Source: Rhizobium sp. BK376 (lineage in GTDB: Bacteria > Pseudomonadota > Alphaproteobacteria > Rhizobiales > Rhizobiaceae). From it: a DNA stretch of 64,000 nucleotides. The position numbers and the translations under genes are program-made. The DNA is taken from assembly GCF_004341625.1 (NCBI RefSeq), contig NZ_SLZG01000017.1:1-64000 (forward strand), written 5' to 3'. This document shows positions 7,764 through 16,112 of the stretch, one piece after another. The stretch's first letter is position 1; each line of letters starts with the position of its first letter. The notes beneath the pieces are model-generated. The model was not told the origin of the DNA, did no database searches, and saw only the letters and a program-made list of their open reading frames with translations.

Positions 7764-8132
7764 TTAGATCATTTCGCGTATCGCGAGAATCACGTCTGAC
7801 GGATCATAGGGCTTACTGAAAAAGCGGCCGACGACCGGAAGGGTATCATCGCTCATGTGGCGATGACCCGATGTCACGATGATCTTGACTGGTGGCCATC
7901 GATCTCGAACCGCGGCCGCAAGTTTCAAGCCATCCATGCTGCCGGGCGTATCGATATCGGTGAACATCAGACGAACCTCCGGATGTGCGTCGAGCAGGCT
8001 GATGGCGTCGTCGGCGTTCGATGCTTCCAGCACATGAAAACCTTCGTCCTCTAGCAATAGCGCAATATCCATCCGAACGAGAGCCTCGTCCTCCACGACA
8101 AGGACCGTTATACCGTTGCCGCCCATCCCCAA
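7764..8132 (-). CDS. Single-domain response regulator
   Basis: Receiver domain only, 122 residues: VVEDEALVRMD opening, phospho-acceptor Asp in FTDIDTPGSMDG, Thr/Ser in IVTSGH and Lys in FFSKPYDP. This FTDID...MDGLKLA type is common in rhizobia next to HWE kinases, and a close relative is at 43572-43925. It is downstream of, and co-directional with, the HWE kinase at 8262-9311, separated by 129 bases. It may be the target of that kinase. Confidence 0.88.
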   Translation of the reverse strand: MGMGGNGITVLVVEDEALVRMDIALLLEDEGFHVLEASNADDAISLLDAHPEVRLMFTDIDTPGSMDGLKLAAAVRDRWPPVKIIVTSGHRHMSDDTLPVVGRFFSKPYDPSDVILAIREMI

Positions 8133-8261
8133 CGCTCCATCATGATTTACAGGCAGATAAAATGGTCCAAGAGTATAATAACGTCTCTCGTACGAATATG
8201 ATCCGCCAGGTTCGGGAATGTCTTCAGTAAGTGTTTAAACCTTCCGATAACGGATACTGTA

Positions 8262-9311
8262 TCAAACAGCTTCCGCCGACTGCCGCACAAGTCTTGCTAG
8301 CGGACCCGCGGCGTGGCATCGAAACCCATTGCGATCGAACGTGATCGTCGGCGCTGCCCCCAAGAGCGAGGCGAGAGCCGAGCGGACATATTTTGTGCCG
8401 TAGCCCTGCCGCGTCGGTTGAACGACTTTGGGGCCGCCCGATTCGATCCAGTTCATTGAAAATACTGGCGGATCTTCCTTCGAAACGGACCAGGCAATGT
8501 TGATCCTGCCGTCGCCCTGAGACAGTGCGCCGTACTTGATGGCATTCGTCGTCAGTTCGTGGAGGCAAAGGGCGATGGTTGTCGCAGCGATCCGTCCGAC
8601 AAGGAGGTCCGGGCCGGCAATATTGATCCGAGTCAAGCTCTCACCGTTATAGGGTGCGACGGTTACCGCGATCACGGATAACAGTGAGATTTCGTCTCCG
8701 CCTGCTTCGAACACTGCGGTGTGAACGTCGGACAGAGCACGAAGCCGGCCTGTGAAATCTGCCGCAAGCTCATCAACCGTAGACGCGCCGCGTCGCGTCA
8801 TTTGAAAGATTGAGGTGACGCTGGCAAGAATGTTCTTAATGCGATGATTGAGCTCCAGCCGCAACTCGACTTCGCGTTCAATGGCATCGCGCACCTGCTT
8901 CTGGCGCAATCGGACGAGCAGATTGGTCTGAATGCTATTGGCCAGCTCCAGTCGCGCGATTGGGCGTGTATAGAATAGGAGGCGGGCGCTCGGCCAGGCG
9001 CGTTGAAGCTGAGTGCGGATCTGTGCAATGGGAGCCGCGCGCTCAAGCAGGACCACGATTGGCACTTCGGACCAATCAGGCTGGTCGGCGAGATGATGGC
9101 CGATCGTTGCGACGACATGCGGGCTTAGCGCCTCATGGGTGATGAGGATGACGCCGGGCGAAAGCGCCAGATTTTCAGCCAAATCCTCGCCAGCCTGGCC
9201 GTGCCGGACCTCGACGTTCTGCTCCTGCAAGGAAGCCGCGATGTACTCGGCGTCCTTGCGAAACGGGGCAATTATGAGCACCCAATCCAGTTCACTCGGT
9301 GTTTCATTCAT
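8262..9311 (-). CDS. HWE-family histidine kinase with N-terminal receiver-like domain
   Basis: Product of 349 residues. Residues 1-130 resemble a degenerate receiver (WVLIIAPFRKDAEYIAASL start, VPIVVLLERAAP strand) but lack a clear phospho-acceptor Asp. The core has LNHRIKNILASV (phospho-acceptor His), an N box LHELTTNAIKYGALS, and the HWE-type Trp-x-Glu as NWIESGGP, then GYGTKYVRSAL. The start overlaps the stop of the upstream KaiC-like gene by 4 bases, so the two are translationally coupled. Coupling of an HWE kinase to a KaiC ATPase suggests the ATPase reports to, or is read by, this kinase. Confidence 0.9.
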   Translation of the reverse strand: MNETPSELDWVLIIAPFRKDAEYIAASLQEQNVEVRHGQAGEDLAENLALSPGVILITHEALSPHVVATIGHHLADQPDWSEVPIVVLLERAAPIAQIRTQLQRAWPSARLLFYTRPIARLELANSIQTNLLVRLRQKQVRDAIEREVELRLELNHRIKNILASVTSIFQMTRRGASTVDELAADFTGRLRALSDVHTAVFEAGGDEISLLSVIAVTVAPYNGESLTRINIAGPDLLVGRIAATTIALCLHELTTNAIKYGALSQGDGRINIAWSVSKEDPPVFSMNWIESGGPKVVQPTRQGYGTKYVRSALASLLGAAPTITFDRNGFRCHAAGPLARLVRQSAEAV

Positions 9312-10750
9312 TTCGGGTCAGGAAGAGGGTTATAGGAAACGACGCTGACGCTGCCGCTCTCGATCAGCAGTTCCTGGATGTTGAGGTCATGTGGACCGTG
9401 GCGCTTTTTGACAACGGTGATGTTGCGGCGCAGCCGACCCTCATGCTCCATGATCCGCAGCAGGAGCACGGTGTCGCCCAGAAAGCTGACATCTACGTCG
9501 ATGCCGACATTCTGACCAATCAGGCCGTGCTGAGCGACAATCAGCATCGTCAGCACGCCCGAACGAGCCAGGAATTTAAGAAGGGATTGAATGTCGCGGA
9601 CCGCCTTTTCCCGATGCGGTAGCGAGTTCAGATAGCCGGTCAGGCTATCGATGACGACGACGCGGACTTTGTTTTGCGTCACCGCGTCCTGGACGATTTG
9701 ACCAAATTCACCCGGTGAGATTTCGTTCGGATTGAAATCCCGCAGGATGAGCTTTCCATCCTTATGAAACTGCCGAAGCTGCATTCCCAGGCCTTCCGAC
9801 CGGCGGAAGAACGTTTCCAGCCTCTCTTCGAACAAGAATAGCGCAACGTTCTCGCCGCGGTCGAGTGCTGCGGTCGCATAGAGTGACGACATAGTCGACT
9901 TGCCAGTGCCCGACTGTCCGATGACCAGCGTAGTGGTTCCAGCCTCCTGGCCGCCGCCAAACATGTCGTCGAGCGCTGCAACACCTGATTTGATCAGTTC
10001 CGGTTTGGTGGCCTCAGATGCAGTGTTGGGCATAATACGAGGAAAAACGATGATCCCTTCACCTTCCCGGATTGCCATGTCGTGATAACCATCGGCAACG
10101 GGGACACCGCGCATCTTGGAAACTTCCACACGACGTCGCACGGCGCCGTACTCCTCCAGTGACTTGTCGAAACGGATGACCCCATGGGCGAGCCCCTCTA
10201 CTTCCTCGCCGCTGCGGTCATCGCCGGGCGTCTGGGTGTCAAGGAGAAGTGCGACGACGTTGCGCTTGGCAAGAAAGGACTTGAAACCGATTAGTTCGCG
10301 ACGAAACCTAGGAGAGTCACCCGTGATCAGGCGGATTTCGAGGAGGGAGTCGTAAACAAGGCGCCGCGGCTTGTGTTCTTCGATAGCTGCCTCGATCGCC
10401 TTTCGCGTCTCGTCGAGCCTGAGGTCTGCGGTCAGAAATATGCTCTGGTCATCGGCTTCGCTGACCGAGCCGGATGTCGACAGTTCTTCGACCCGAATGC
10501 CATCGAGTGTCCAGCCGTGTGAGACAGCAATGGCTTCAAGCTCTGCCGCCGTTTGCGACAGTGTCACGTAAATACAGCTCTCTCCCGCTTCCACCCCGGC
10601 GCGAAGGAACTGTAGCGCTGCTGTCGTCTTTCCGGAGCCCGGAGCGCCTTGCAGCATATAGAGATTGGATGCCGGCAGACCACCACGCAGAATTTCGTTC
10701 AATCCGGAGATGCCTGTGCTGACAACCGCTGGCGCTTTTCGTTTCGGCAT
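9308..10750 (-). CDS. KaiC-like double-domain ATPase
   Basis: RecA/RAD55-type ATPase of 480 residues with two KaiC domains. Domain 1 has Walker A GAPGSGKT (35-42) and a Walker B-like RRLVYDSLLEI; domain 2 has Walker A GQSGTGKS and Walker B VRVVVIDSLTGY. In cyanobacterial KaiC each domain carries a catalytic Glu pair after the second strand. Here domain 2 keeps it (LFEERLE) but domain 1 reads TLSQTAAE, so domain 1 probably binds ATP with little turnover. The autophosphorylation region reads VDVSFLGDT; the Ser is present but the neighbouring Thr of KaiC is replaced by Phe. No kaiA or kaiB is nearby, so this is a stress or light-signalling homologue rather than a clock. Confidence 0.9.
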   Translation of the reverse strand: MPKRKAPAVVSTGISGLNEILRGGLPASNLYMLQGAPGSGKTTAALQFLRAGVEAGESCIYVTLSQTAAELEAIAVSHGWTLDGIRVEELSTSGSVSEADDQSIFLTADLRLDETRKAIEAAIEEHKPRRLVYDSLLEIRLITGDSPRFRRELIGFKSFLAKRNVVALLLDTQTPGDDRSGEEVEGLAHGVIRFDKSLEEYGAVRRRVEVSKMRGVPVADGYHDMAIREGEGIIVFPRIMPNTASEATKPELIKSGVAALDDMFGGGQEAGTTTLVIGQSGTGKSTMSSLYATAALDRGENVALFLFEERLETFFRRSEGLGMQLRQFHKDGKLILRDFNPNEISPGEFGQIVQDAVTQNKVRVVVIDSLTGYLNSLPHREKAVRDIQSLLKFLARSGVLTMLIVAQHGLIGQNVGIDVDVSFLGDTVLLLRIMEHEGRLRRNITVVKKRHGPHDLNIQELLIESGSVSVVSYNPLPDPK

Positions 10751-11046
10751 AACTCATCTTTCAAAACTGTTAGCGTGATCCGGGCCGGAGCGCGCGCATC
10801 ATCGTCGTTGAAAGATGCCTGCTCGTTATATTTAGGTTTCTCGAAACATCAATGACAGGCTGGTTGTGGTGAAGCCGCAGACCTGCCTAAAGGTAGTGTT
10901 ACGGCTTTACAGCAGGCTCGCTCTCATCGCGGCGGACGAACCTCGTCCTCGCGCTCATCGTTCTTGTCCAACGTCTCTAGCGCCTCAATGGTGTCGTCAT
11001 AGGAACATCCGCCACGAGATTGCTTTCTTACCTGCCGCGAATCCTC
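10751..11046. other. Intergenic region upstream of the KaiC-like operon
   Basis: No gene is supported in these 296 bases. The part next to 10750 must carry the promoter of the KaiC/HWE-kinase operon, but neither a GGAAC-type nor an RpoH-type site was found there. Confidence 0.4.
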
Positions 11047-11379
11047 TCACATTCGCCAAATGGTGTGGAGCTTGTCCAGAGCTGCTACCAAACGTTGTTG
11101 GAATGCAACATCCTCTCCGCTGACGACCGTTACGATGTCGCGCATCGCGCCGCGCATGCCGTGAAGCTGGTCGACAAGATCCATGACAATATCAACTCCG
11201 GCTTCGTTGACGCCCATGCCGTGCGTCAGATCTAGGATCAGCCGGGCGCGAGCTAGATCGGCATCCCGGAAGCGCCGTTGGTGCTCGGCGATCTGCGGCG
11301 CCAGCCAACCTTCCCGGATCCACAGTTCGAGCTCGGTTACTTCGATTTTGAGGCGAAGACAGAATTCATGATCGTCCAT
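11047..11379 (-). CDS. cbpM: CbpM-like modulator of CbpA
   Basis: A 110-residue helical protein with the MerR/CbpM-like opening (EFCLRLKIEVTELELWIREGWL) and helix-rich rest (RRFRDADLARARLILDLTHGMGVNE). CbpM binds the J-domain of the DnaJ homologue CbpA and blocks its co-chaperone and DNA-binding activity. It begins 2 bases after the cbpA stop on the same strand, the usual cbpA-cbpM order. The name rests on motif and context. Confidence 0.85.
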   Translation of the reverse strand: MDDHEFCLRLKIEVTELELWIREGWLAPQIAEHQRRFRDADLARARLILDLTHGMGVNEAGVDIVMDLVDQLHGMRGAMRDIVTVVSGEDVAFQQRLVAALDKLHTIWRM

Positions 11380-11381
11380 GG

Positions 11382-12305
11382 TCAGCCCTCCATGCCCTTT
11401 CTCGGATTTTGTGTCGTTCCAGAAGCCCAGCGTTTGATGAAGCTGGTCAGCTCTTCGTCCGGACGGTCGGGCAACACGACCTTCACAGTCACATAGACGT
11501 CACCGGCGCTGCCATTTCCGCGCGGCACACCCTTGCCCTTGATACGCAAGACCTTGCCGCTGCTGGAATTGGGGGGGAGGGCTAGGTCGATTGGGCCGGA
11601 GGGAGTGGGCACGCGCACCTTGCCGCCAAGCACGGCCTCGCTGAGCGTGACCGGAAGTTCGAGGCGGATGTCGTCACCGTCGCGCGTGAAAAAGCGGTGA
11701 GGCCGCACCCTGATAACGATCAGCGCGTCGCCGGCGGCACCGCCCCCGAACCCGGGTTCGCCTTTGCCCCGCAGCCGCAGCGTTTGGCCATCACGTGTCC
11801 CGGGGGGAACCTGCACTTCGATAGCCGGACCCTCGGGTAGCTTAACCTGGGTTTTGGTACCCTTCATCGCATCGAGAAAATCGATCTCCATCGAGAAATG
11901 GCGGTCACGTCCGGGAGCGCGGAACGGGGACCCGCCGCCAGGGCCGGCGCGGCGCGAGAAGAAGCTCGCGAAAATATCGTCCGAATCGCCAAAATCGGCA
12001 AACCCGCCGCTATTGTGGTAGGGCTCACCGGGACCGCTGGCCGAGGCATAGTCGCGATAGAAGTTGCGGGGCGCCTGTTCGGCCCCCGTCATATCGATCT
12101 CGCCACGGTCGAAGCGGGCGCGCTTCTGCTCATCGCTCAAAAGCTCGTAGGCCGCGGAAATCTCCTTGAACCTGGCCTCGGCATTTTTATCGCCGGGGTT
12201 CAAGTCGGGATGCAGCTTCTTGGCCAGCTTGCGGAATGCACTCTGGATTTCCTTTTGCGGCGCATCCCGTTTCACGCCCAGAAGCTCATATGGATCTCGG
12301 CTCAT
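11382..12305 (-). CDS. cbpA: DnaJ-family co-chaperone / curved DNA-binding protein CbpA
   Basis: Product of 307 residues. The J-domain (1-70) has the HPD motif at 32-34, needed to stimulate DnaK ATPase. A Gly/Phe/Ser-rich linker (about 90-135) follows, then two DnaJ C-terminal beta domains with EVQVPPGTRDGQTLRLRGKG and a repeat of that pattern. The Cys-rich zinc finger of true DnaJ is absent, so this is a CbpA-type class B J-protein. ATG 12305 follows AGGAGATATGC. It forms an operon with cbpM and belongs to the stress block around it. Confidence 0.93.
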   Translation of the reverse strand: MSRDPYELLGVKRDAPQKEIQSAFRKLAKKLHPDLNPGDKNAEARFKEISAAYELLSDEQKRARFDRGEIDMTGAEQAPRNFYRDYASASGPGEPYHNSGGFADFGDSDDIFASFFSRRAGPGGGSPFRAPGRDRHFSMEIDFLDAMKGTKTQVKLPEGPAIEVQVPPGTRDGQTLRLRGKGEPGFGGGAAGDALIVIRVRPHRFFTRDGDDIRLELPVTLSEAVLGGKVRVPTPSGPIDLALPPNSSSGKVLRIKGKGVPRGNGSAGDVYVTVKVVLPDRPDEELTSFIKRWASGTTQNPRKGMEG

Positions 12306-12449
12306 GCATATCTCCTGTCACAGGTAACATACACTGCGATCAATTCTCCTCTCATATAGGCGGCGGCCCGGTTTCCGGTTGGAGGGCAAGACGAAAGGTC
12401 GATTGGGTCCCACTTCGCAAGTGAGCGGGACCGTTTAATCATCGCTCCG

Positions 12450-13835
12450 CTATCGGACGACGAGAAGGAGAGGATCGCCATCTCGGATCAGTTCAAGCGC
12501 GAGGATTGCCGGTTTGTCGGCAAGCGCCTTACGCAAATCCGCGACGGAAGAGACCGGCGAGCGATTGGCCGCCACGATTATGTCACCGGCCTGCAGTCCG
12601 CTGCGGGCCGCCATGCTACCTGAGCCGAGACCCTCGATCACAACGCCGGGGGCACCGGCCTGGCGAGCCTCTTCGGCAGATGCTTCCCGCATTTTGGCGC
12701 CATCGAGGGGCGTGCCGGAGAGGTCGGCGGACGACCGGTCTTCCGATGTGATCGCGACGGCGATCACCCGCTCGCCATCGCCGCGCTTTACCGTCACATT
12801 GATCCTGGTTCCGATCGGGGTGAGGCCGATCCGGTTCCTGAGATCCGTTGCACTGTGGACGGGGCGATTGTCGATCGCGGTAACCACGTCGCCGGTCCTC
12901 AATCCGGCCCGCGCGGCCGCTGAGCCAGGTTCGACGCTGCCAATCAGTGCGCCGCGCAGCTCACCGAGCTTGAGTGCCTCGGCCACGTCGGGCGTCAGGT
13001 CCTGGATGCCGATGCCGAGTCTGCCGCGGCGCACCTCGCCTTGGGTCGCCAGTTGGTTCATCACCGATAGCACCATGTCGCTCGGGACTGCGAAGCCGAT
13101 GCCGACATTGGCGCCGGCCGGGCTGAGGATCGCAGTGTTGATCCCGATCAGCATGCCGTCGAGCGTCACGAGCGCCCCACCGGAATTGCCGGGGTTTATC
13201 GAGGCATCGGTCTGGATGAAGTCCTCATAGCCTTCGATATTGAGCCCGCTGCGACCGAGTGCGCTGACGATGCCAGAGGTAACCGTCTGACCAAGTCCGA
13301 AGGGATTGCCGATGGCGACGACATAGTCCCCGACCTTAAGGGCATCGGAATCCCCGATCTGAATGGCTGTGAGGTTTTTGGCATTGATCTGGAGCAGGGC
13401 AATGTCGGTCTCCTTGTCGCTGCCAATCAGTTTTGCCGGGAGCTGTCGGCCATCCTTCAGCGTGACCGAGATTTTTGATCCGCCGTCGACGACGTGATGG
13501 TTGGTCAGCACATATCCTTTGTTGGCGTCGACGATGACACCGGAGCCGGCGCTCATCCGAGCCTGCTGCTGTTGCTCCGGCAGATTGAAGAACCTTCGGA
13601 AGTTGGGATCGCTATAGAGCGGGTTGTCTTGCGCCGGCGCTCGGGAGACGACCGCGATATTGACGACGGCGGGTGTGACCTGTTCCAGCATCGGCGCCAG
13701 CGTCGGCAGGCCGGTGGACGAAGAAGCCTGTCCTGTCATTTGCGCAGGCAATGGGCTTGTGGTGAAGAAAATGGCTCCGGCGGCGACGGCTGCGGAAATG
13801 GCAATCGTGCGAAGCCTCGGGGTGAGATCGAACAT
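12450..13835 (-). CDS. Do-family periplasmic serine protease (DegP/DegQ-like)
   Basis: Product of 461 residues with an N-terminal signal peptide (hydrophobic 10-30, PAQ cleavage region). The trypsin-like domain has the catalytic triad His114 (TNHHVVD), Asp144 (KETDIALL) and Ser218 (NPGNSGGAL). Two PDZ domains follow, each with a GLRTGD or GLQAGD ligand loop. It degrades or refolds misfolded envelope proteins during heat or oxidative stress. It lies between the CbpA operon and the SPW gene, all on the same strand. A strong terminator upstream suggests its own promoter. Confidence 0.93.
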   Translation of the reverse strand: MFDLTPRLRTIAISAAVAAGAIFFTTSPLPAQMTGQASSSTGLPTLAPMLEQVTPAVVNIAVVSRAPAQDNPLYSDPNFRRFFNLPEQQQQARMSAGSGVIVDANKGYVLTNHHVVDGGSKISVTLKDGRQLPAKLIGSDKETDIALLQINAKNLTAIQIGDSDALKVGDYVVAIGNPFGLGQTVTSGIVSALGRSGLNIEGYEDFIQTDASINPGNSGGALVTLDGMLIGINTAILSPAGANVGIGFAVPSDMVLSVMNQLATQGEVRRGRLGIGIQDLTPDVAEALKLGELRGALIGSVEPGSAAARAGLRTGDVVTAIDNRPVHSATDLRNRIGLTPIGTRINVTVKRGDGERVIAVAITSEDRSSADLSGTPLDGAKMREASAEEARQAGAPGVVIEGLGSGSMAARSGLQAGDIIVAANRSPVSSVADLRKALADKPAILALELIRDGDPLLLVVR

Positions 13836-13893
13836 CGGTTGCTCCTTGAATCTGATGATGGGTGTGCCTCCTGGCGTGACCGACGGAGGATTG

Positions 13894-13932
13894 AAAAAAG
13901 AGGCGGGTCCGGATGTCCAGATCCGCCTCTCT
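13894..13932 (-). terminator. Rho-independent terminator after the SPW gene
   Basis: Reading leftward after the SPW stop, AGAGGCGG and CCGCCTCT form an 8-bp stem with further pairing in the loop (ATCTGGAC/GTCCGGAT-like). It is followed at once by six T residues (13899 down to 13894). Confidence 0.8.
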
Positions 13933-13940
13933 TGATCGGC

Positions 13941-14306
13941 TCACGCAGTCGAGAGCGGGCGGCTATGGCTGAACCAGATGTTGCCGGCGGCGAGCACCGC
14001 GACGACAAGACCGGCAACAACATGGACCCACGTTGCGGCCGTCACGGCCGAGAAGCCGAGAACCCATGGAGCAGCTACCGCCCAAATGCCGAGCACTAGG
14101 TTGACCCATTCCTCCGCCTCATAGAAGGCATAGAGAGCCACAGCGGCGATCACGGCGATGGCCGCGCCGACGAGCCAGGCATTCCAGGCGGCATAGGTTT
14201 CAGCGGCGAAGCCAATTAGCCACGGTGAGACAAGAAGACCAAGACCGGCAACGATATTGACGATATCGAAAGCGGTCCGGTTGTTGGAAGACAGGGACTT
14301 CAGCAT
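13941..14306 (-). CDS. SPW-repeat membrane protein
   Basis: A 121-residue integral membrane protein with four hydrophobic segments in two repeats; each has the SPW-type pattern (LLVSPWLIGF and AAPWVLGFS). The SPW repeat (Ser/Ala-Pro-Trp in paired helices) occurs in small bacterial and archaeal membrane proteins of unknown function. It is the last gene before the terminator at 13894, in a run with the omega-like and NDUFS4-like genes. Confidence 0.85.
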   Translation of the reverse strand: MLKSLSSNNRTAFDIVNIVAGLGLLVSPWLIGFAAETYAAWNAWLVGAAIAVIAAVALYAFYEAEEWVNLVLGIWAVAAPWVLGFSAVTAATWVHVVAGLVVAVLAAGNIWFSHSRPLSTA

Positions 14307-14338
14307 CGTTCATTTCTCCTCATCGGTTGGTTGCATCA

Positions 14339-14662
14339 TCATTGAACCGTCTCCTGCGGACAGAAGGCGGGTGCGGCGGCGGCGCTTGCCGCGCCGTCGC
14401 CGCGAAGCTCGGTTGTGGTTGGATTAGGAGCCGGAGGAAGCGTTGTTGCTGCCAATTCGGGCAAGAACGGCGCGAGCTCGTCGTGGCTGAACGCGCCACG
14501 GGCGATCTCATGCAGCGCAAGATCGCTTACACTGGCATGCGGCAGATCAAGCCTCGGCCCCCCACCGCGGTTGAGGGCACGGGCACGGGCAGCTGCGGCC
14601 ATCGTCAGCGTAAACCTGTTCGGCACAATCTCCTGGCAACCGAAAACGACATGCGGGTCCAT
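14339..14662 (-). CDS. RNA polymerase omega subunit-like protein
   Basis: A 107-residue protein whose first 65 residues match the RpoZ fold: VPNRFTLTMAAAARARAL followed by ALHEIARG, equivalent to the NRF.L...A..RA..L and ALREIA signatures of omega. The remainder is Ala/Pro-rich and low-complexity. The housekeeping alphaproteobacterial omega gene normally sits elsewhere (near spoT/relA), so this is probably an accessory paralogue carried with stress genes. Whether it enters RNA polymerase is unknown. Confidence 0.7.
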   Translation of the reverse strand: MDPHVVFGCQEIVPNRFTLTMAAAARARALNRGGGPRLDLPHASVSDLALHEIARGAFSHDELAPFLPELAATTLPPAPNPTTTELRGDGAASAAAAPAFCPQETVQ

Positions 14663-14671
14663 GGGTGCACC

Positions 14672-15433
14672 TCATGCAGCTTTCCGATCGGCAGTGGTAC
14701 GGTCCTGCCTGCGCTCAACGTCTCGTTCGAGCGCAAGCAGCGCCTGCTCGACCTCATTAAGGCGGGACGGACGATTGTTCACCGGCATGCCTTCGTTGGT
14801 CGCCTGGTCGATCAGATATTCGGTCCATGCCCAGTTCATCAGGATCGAGCGCTTTGCTTCGAGAGACAGCGTCGGATCACGGATGACATCTATGGGCGAT
14901 GACCATGTGGCGGGACCGGAAGCATCGTGCCGTTCCGCCGCCTCGACCATTGCCTGACCGTAGCTCTCCTGAAGCGCGGCGAGGCCGAGCCGCTCCAATG
15001 TCGCATCGGAGAAGGCGTGAGATGGCCGGTTCAATCGGCGACGAATTCCTTTCTTTGTCAGGGCCGCAGCTTTGCTTGCCGGACCCTGCACGACATAGGT
15101 CAGGCCTTGCCGCTCGGCATAGCGGATGGCGGATCGCAGCGTTGGAAACTCCAGCTCCACCTGCGTCAGCGTATCCGTGGTGCCCGTATAGCCCATCAAA
15201 GGCTCAATGAACGGCGCGCTGCGGCGCTCGAAGACAAGCCGCCAGCCGTTCATTCGTGCTTTGCCCGATGTCATCACCGAGTGTGATGGTCTGAAGATGC
15301 GGGCGACGACGTCTTCGGGAAACACGGAGCGGCCGAAAGCGAGACGCTTCCGCCGGTTATCATTGGAGGCCTGGCTAACGGAAGCGAGGCTTTTGCTTGG
15401 TTTGGTGTGTGTCTCTCTAATAATCTCCATCAT
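14672..15433 (-). CDS. NDUFS4-like (complex I accessory subunit family) protein with C-terminal extension
   Basis: Product of 253 residues. Residues about 40-125 match the ETC complex I accessory subunit family (ARIFRPSHSVMTSGKAR, GWRLVFERRSAPFIEPLMG, FPTLRSAIRYAERQGL). Normal alphaproteobacterial members are about 100 residues; here a further 120-residue helical domain follows, ending in a charged tail. It is not near nuo genes but within the heat-shock block, directly upstream of the omega-like gene, so a role separate from complex I assembly is likely. Start at 15433 or the adjacent Met codon. Confidence 0.75.
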   Translation of the reverse strand: MMEIIRETHTKPSKSLASVSQASNDNRRKRLAFGRSVFPEDVVARIFRPSHSVMTSGKARMNGWRLVFERRSAPFIEPLMGYTGTTDTLTQVELEFPTLRSAIRYAERQGLTYVVQGPASKAAALTKKGIRRRLNRPSHAFSDATLERLGLAALQESYGQAMVEAAERHDASGPATWSSPIDVIRDPTLSLEAKRSILMNWAWTEYLIDQATNEGMPVNNRPSRLNEVEQALLALERDVERRQDRTTADRKAA

Positions 15434-15460
15434 TTTATCCCTCCCTATTGGCGAAGGATG

Positions 15461-15490
15461 CCGGCGGCCCCCAACAAGGCCGGCCGCCGG
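15461..15490. terminator. GC-rich inverted repeat after the Hsp20 gene
   Basis: Perfect 9-bp arms CCGGCGGCC (15461-15469) and GGCCGCCGG (15482-15490) with a 12-base loop, 14 bases past the hsp20 stop. No T-run follows, so it is a possible terminator or a processing/stability hairpin. Confidence 0.5.
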
Positions 15491-15504
15491 GCAGGCTGGT
15501 TCGG

Positions 15505-16014
15505 TTAGCTCTTGATGGCGATCCGCTTGACCTGCGTCTGCGCCTTCTCGGTCTTCGGCAGGGTCACGGTCAAAACGCCGTTCCTGAAGCTGGCAGCGAC
15601 CTTGTCTTCATCGACCTCGACGCCGAGCGGGATGCGGCGCTCGAAACGGCCGTAGTAGCGCTCGGAGAACTGACGATCCTTGTCTTCGTTCTCGGAGCGC
15701 TTCTCACCTCTCAGCGTCAGCACGCCGTCGTTGAGCAGGACTTCGATGTCCTTTTCTTCAAGGCCGGGCACCTCGGCGGTCACCTTGATCTCCTTGTCGG
15801 TATCGGCGATCTCGACGTTCGGCCAGCCGGCGCCGAACGCAGAAGCGCTGCCGAAGGCCGGCAGGCCGGAGCCGAAGCCGCGGAAGACGTCGTCGAACAG
15901 GCGGTTCACCTCACGATGCAGCGACAGGAAGGGATCCCGGTCGTCGTCGCGCAGGACAGTCGGGGCCTGGTTGCCATTGTTTCGGCCCCAGGGAATCAGA
16001 TCACGAACACTCAT
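15505..16014 (-). CDS. Small heat-shock protein, Hsp20 family (class A-like)
   Basis: Product of 169 residues. The alpha-crystallin domain spans about 65-160: WPNVEIADTDKEIKVTAEVPG opening, VLTLRGEK, then the FERRIPLG and GVLTVTLPK strands (the A-x-x-x-n-GVL signature). The N-terminal arm has DPFLSLHREVNRLFDDVF. The C-terminal IAIKS supplies the I-x-I oligomer contact. It holds unfolding proteins ATP-independently for DnaK/GroEL. AAGGAG lies ahead of the ATG. It sits downstream of a second hsp20 on the same strand. Confidence 0.95.
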   Translation of the reverse strand: MSVRDLIPWGRNNGNQAPTVLRDDDRDPFLSLHREVNRLFDDVFRGFGSGLPAFGSASAFGAGWPNVEIADTDKEIKVTAEVPGLEEKDIEVLLNDGVLTLRGEKRSENEDKDRQFSERYYGRFERRIPLGVEVDEDKVAASFRNGVLTVTLPKTEKAQTQVKRIAIKS

Positions 16015-16039
16015 GGTTTTCTCCTTTCCGTTGGTTCGA

Positions 16040-16094
16040 TTGGCAAAGCTTCTCTGGTGGCGCCGGACGATATACCCGGCGCCGTCTTTGCCAA
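16040..16094. promoter_or_regulatory. Long nested hairpin between the two hsp20 genes
   Basis: The arms TTGGCAAAG (16040-16048) and CTTTGCCAA (16086-16094) pair perfectly and enclose a second stem, GGCGCCGG/CCGGCGCC. In the mRNA it lies in the leader of the 15505-16014 hsp20. It could be a terminator/attenuator between the genes or a thermosensing fold; no classical ROSE UYGCU box was seen beside that ribosome site. Confidence 0.5.
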
Positions 16095-16112
16095 CTGTGC
16101 TGTTGTTGGAGC

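Noticed and set aside
12514..13230. Open frames antisense to the Do protease
   Set aside because: Shadow of the protease coding strand.
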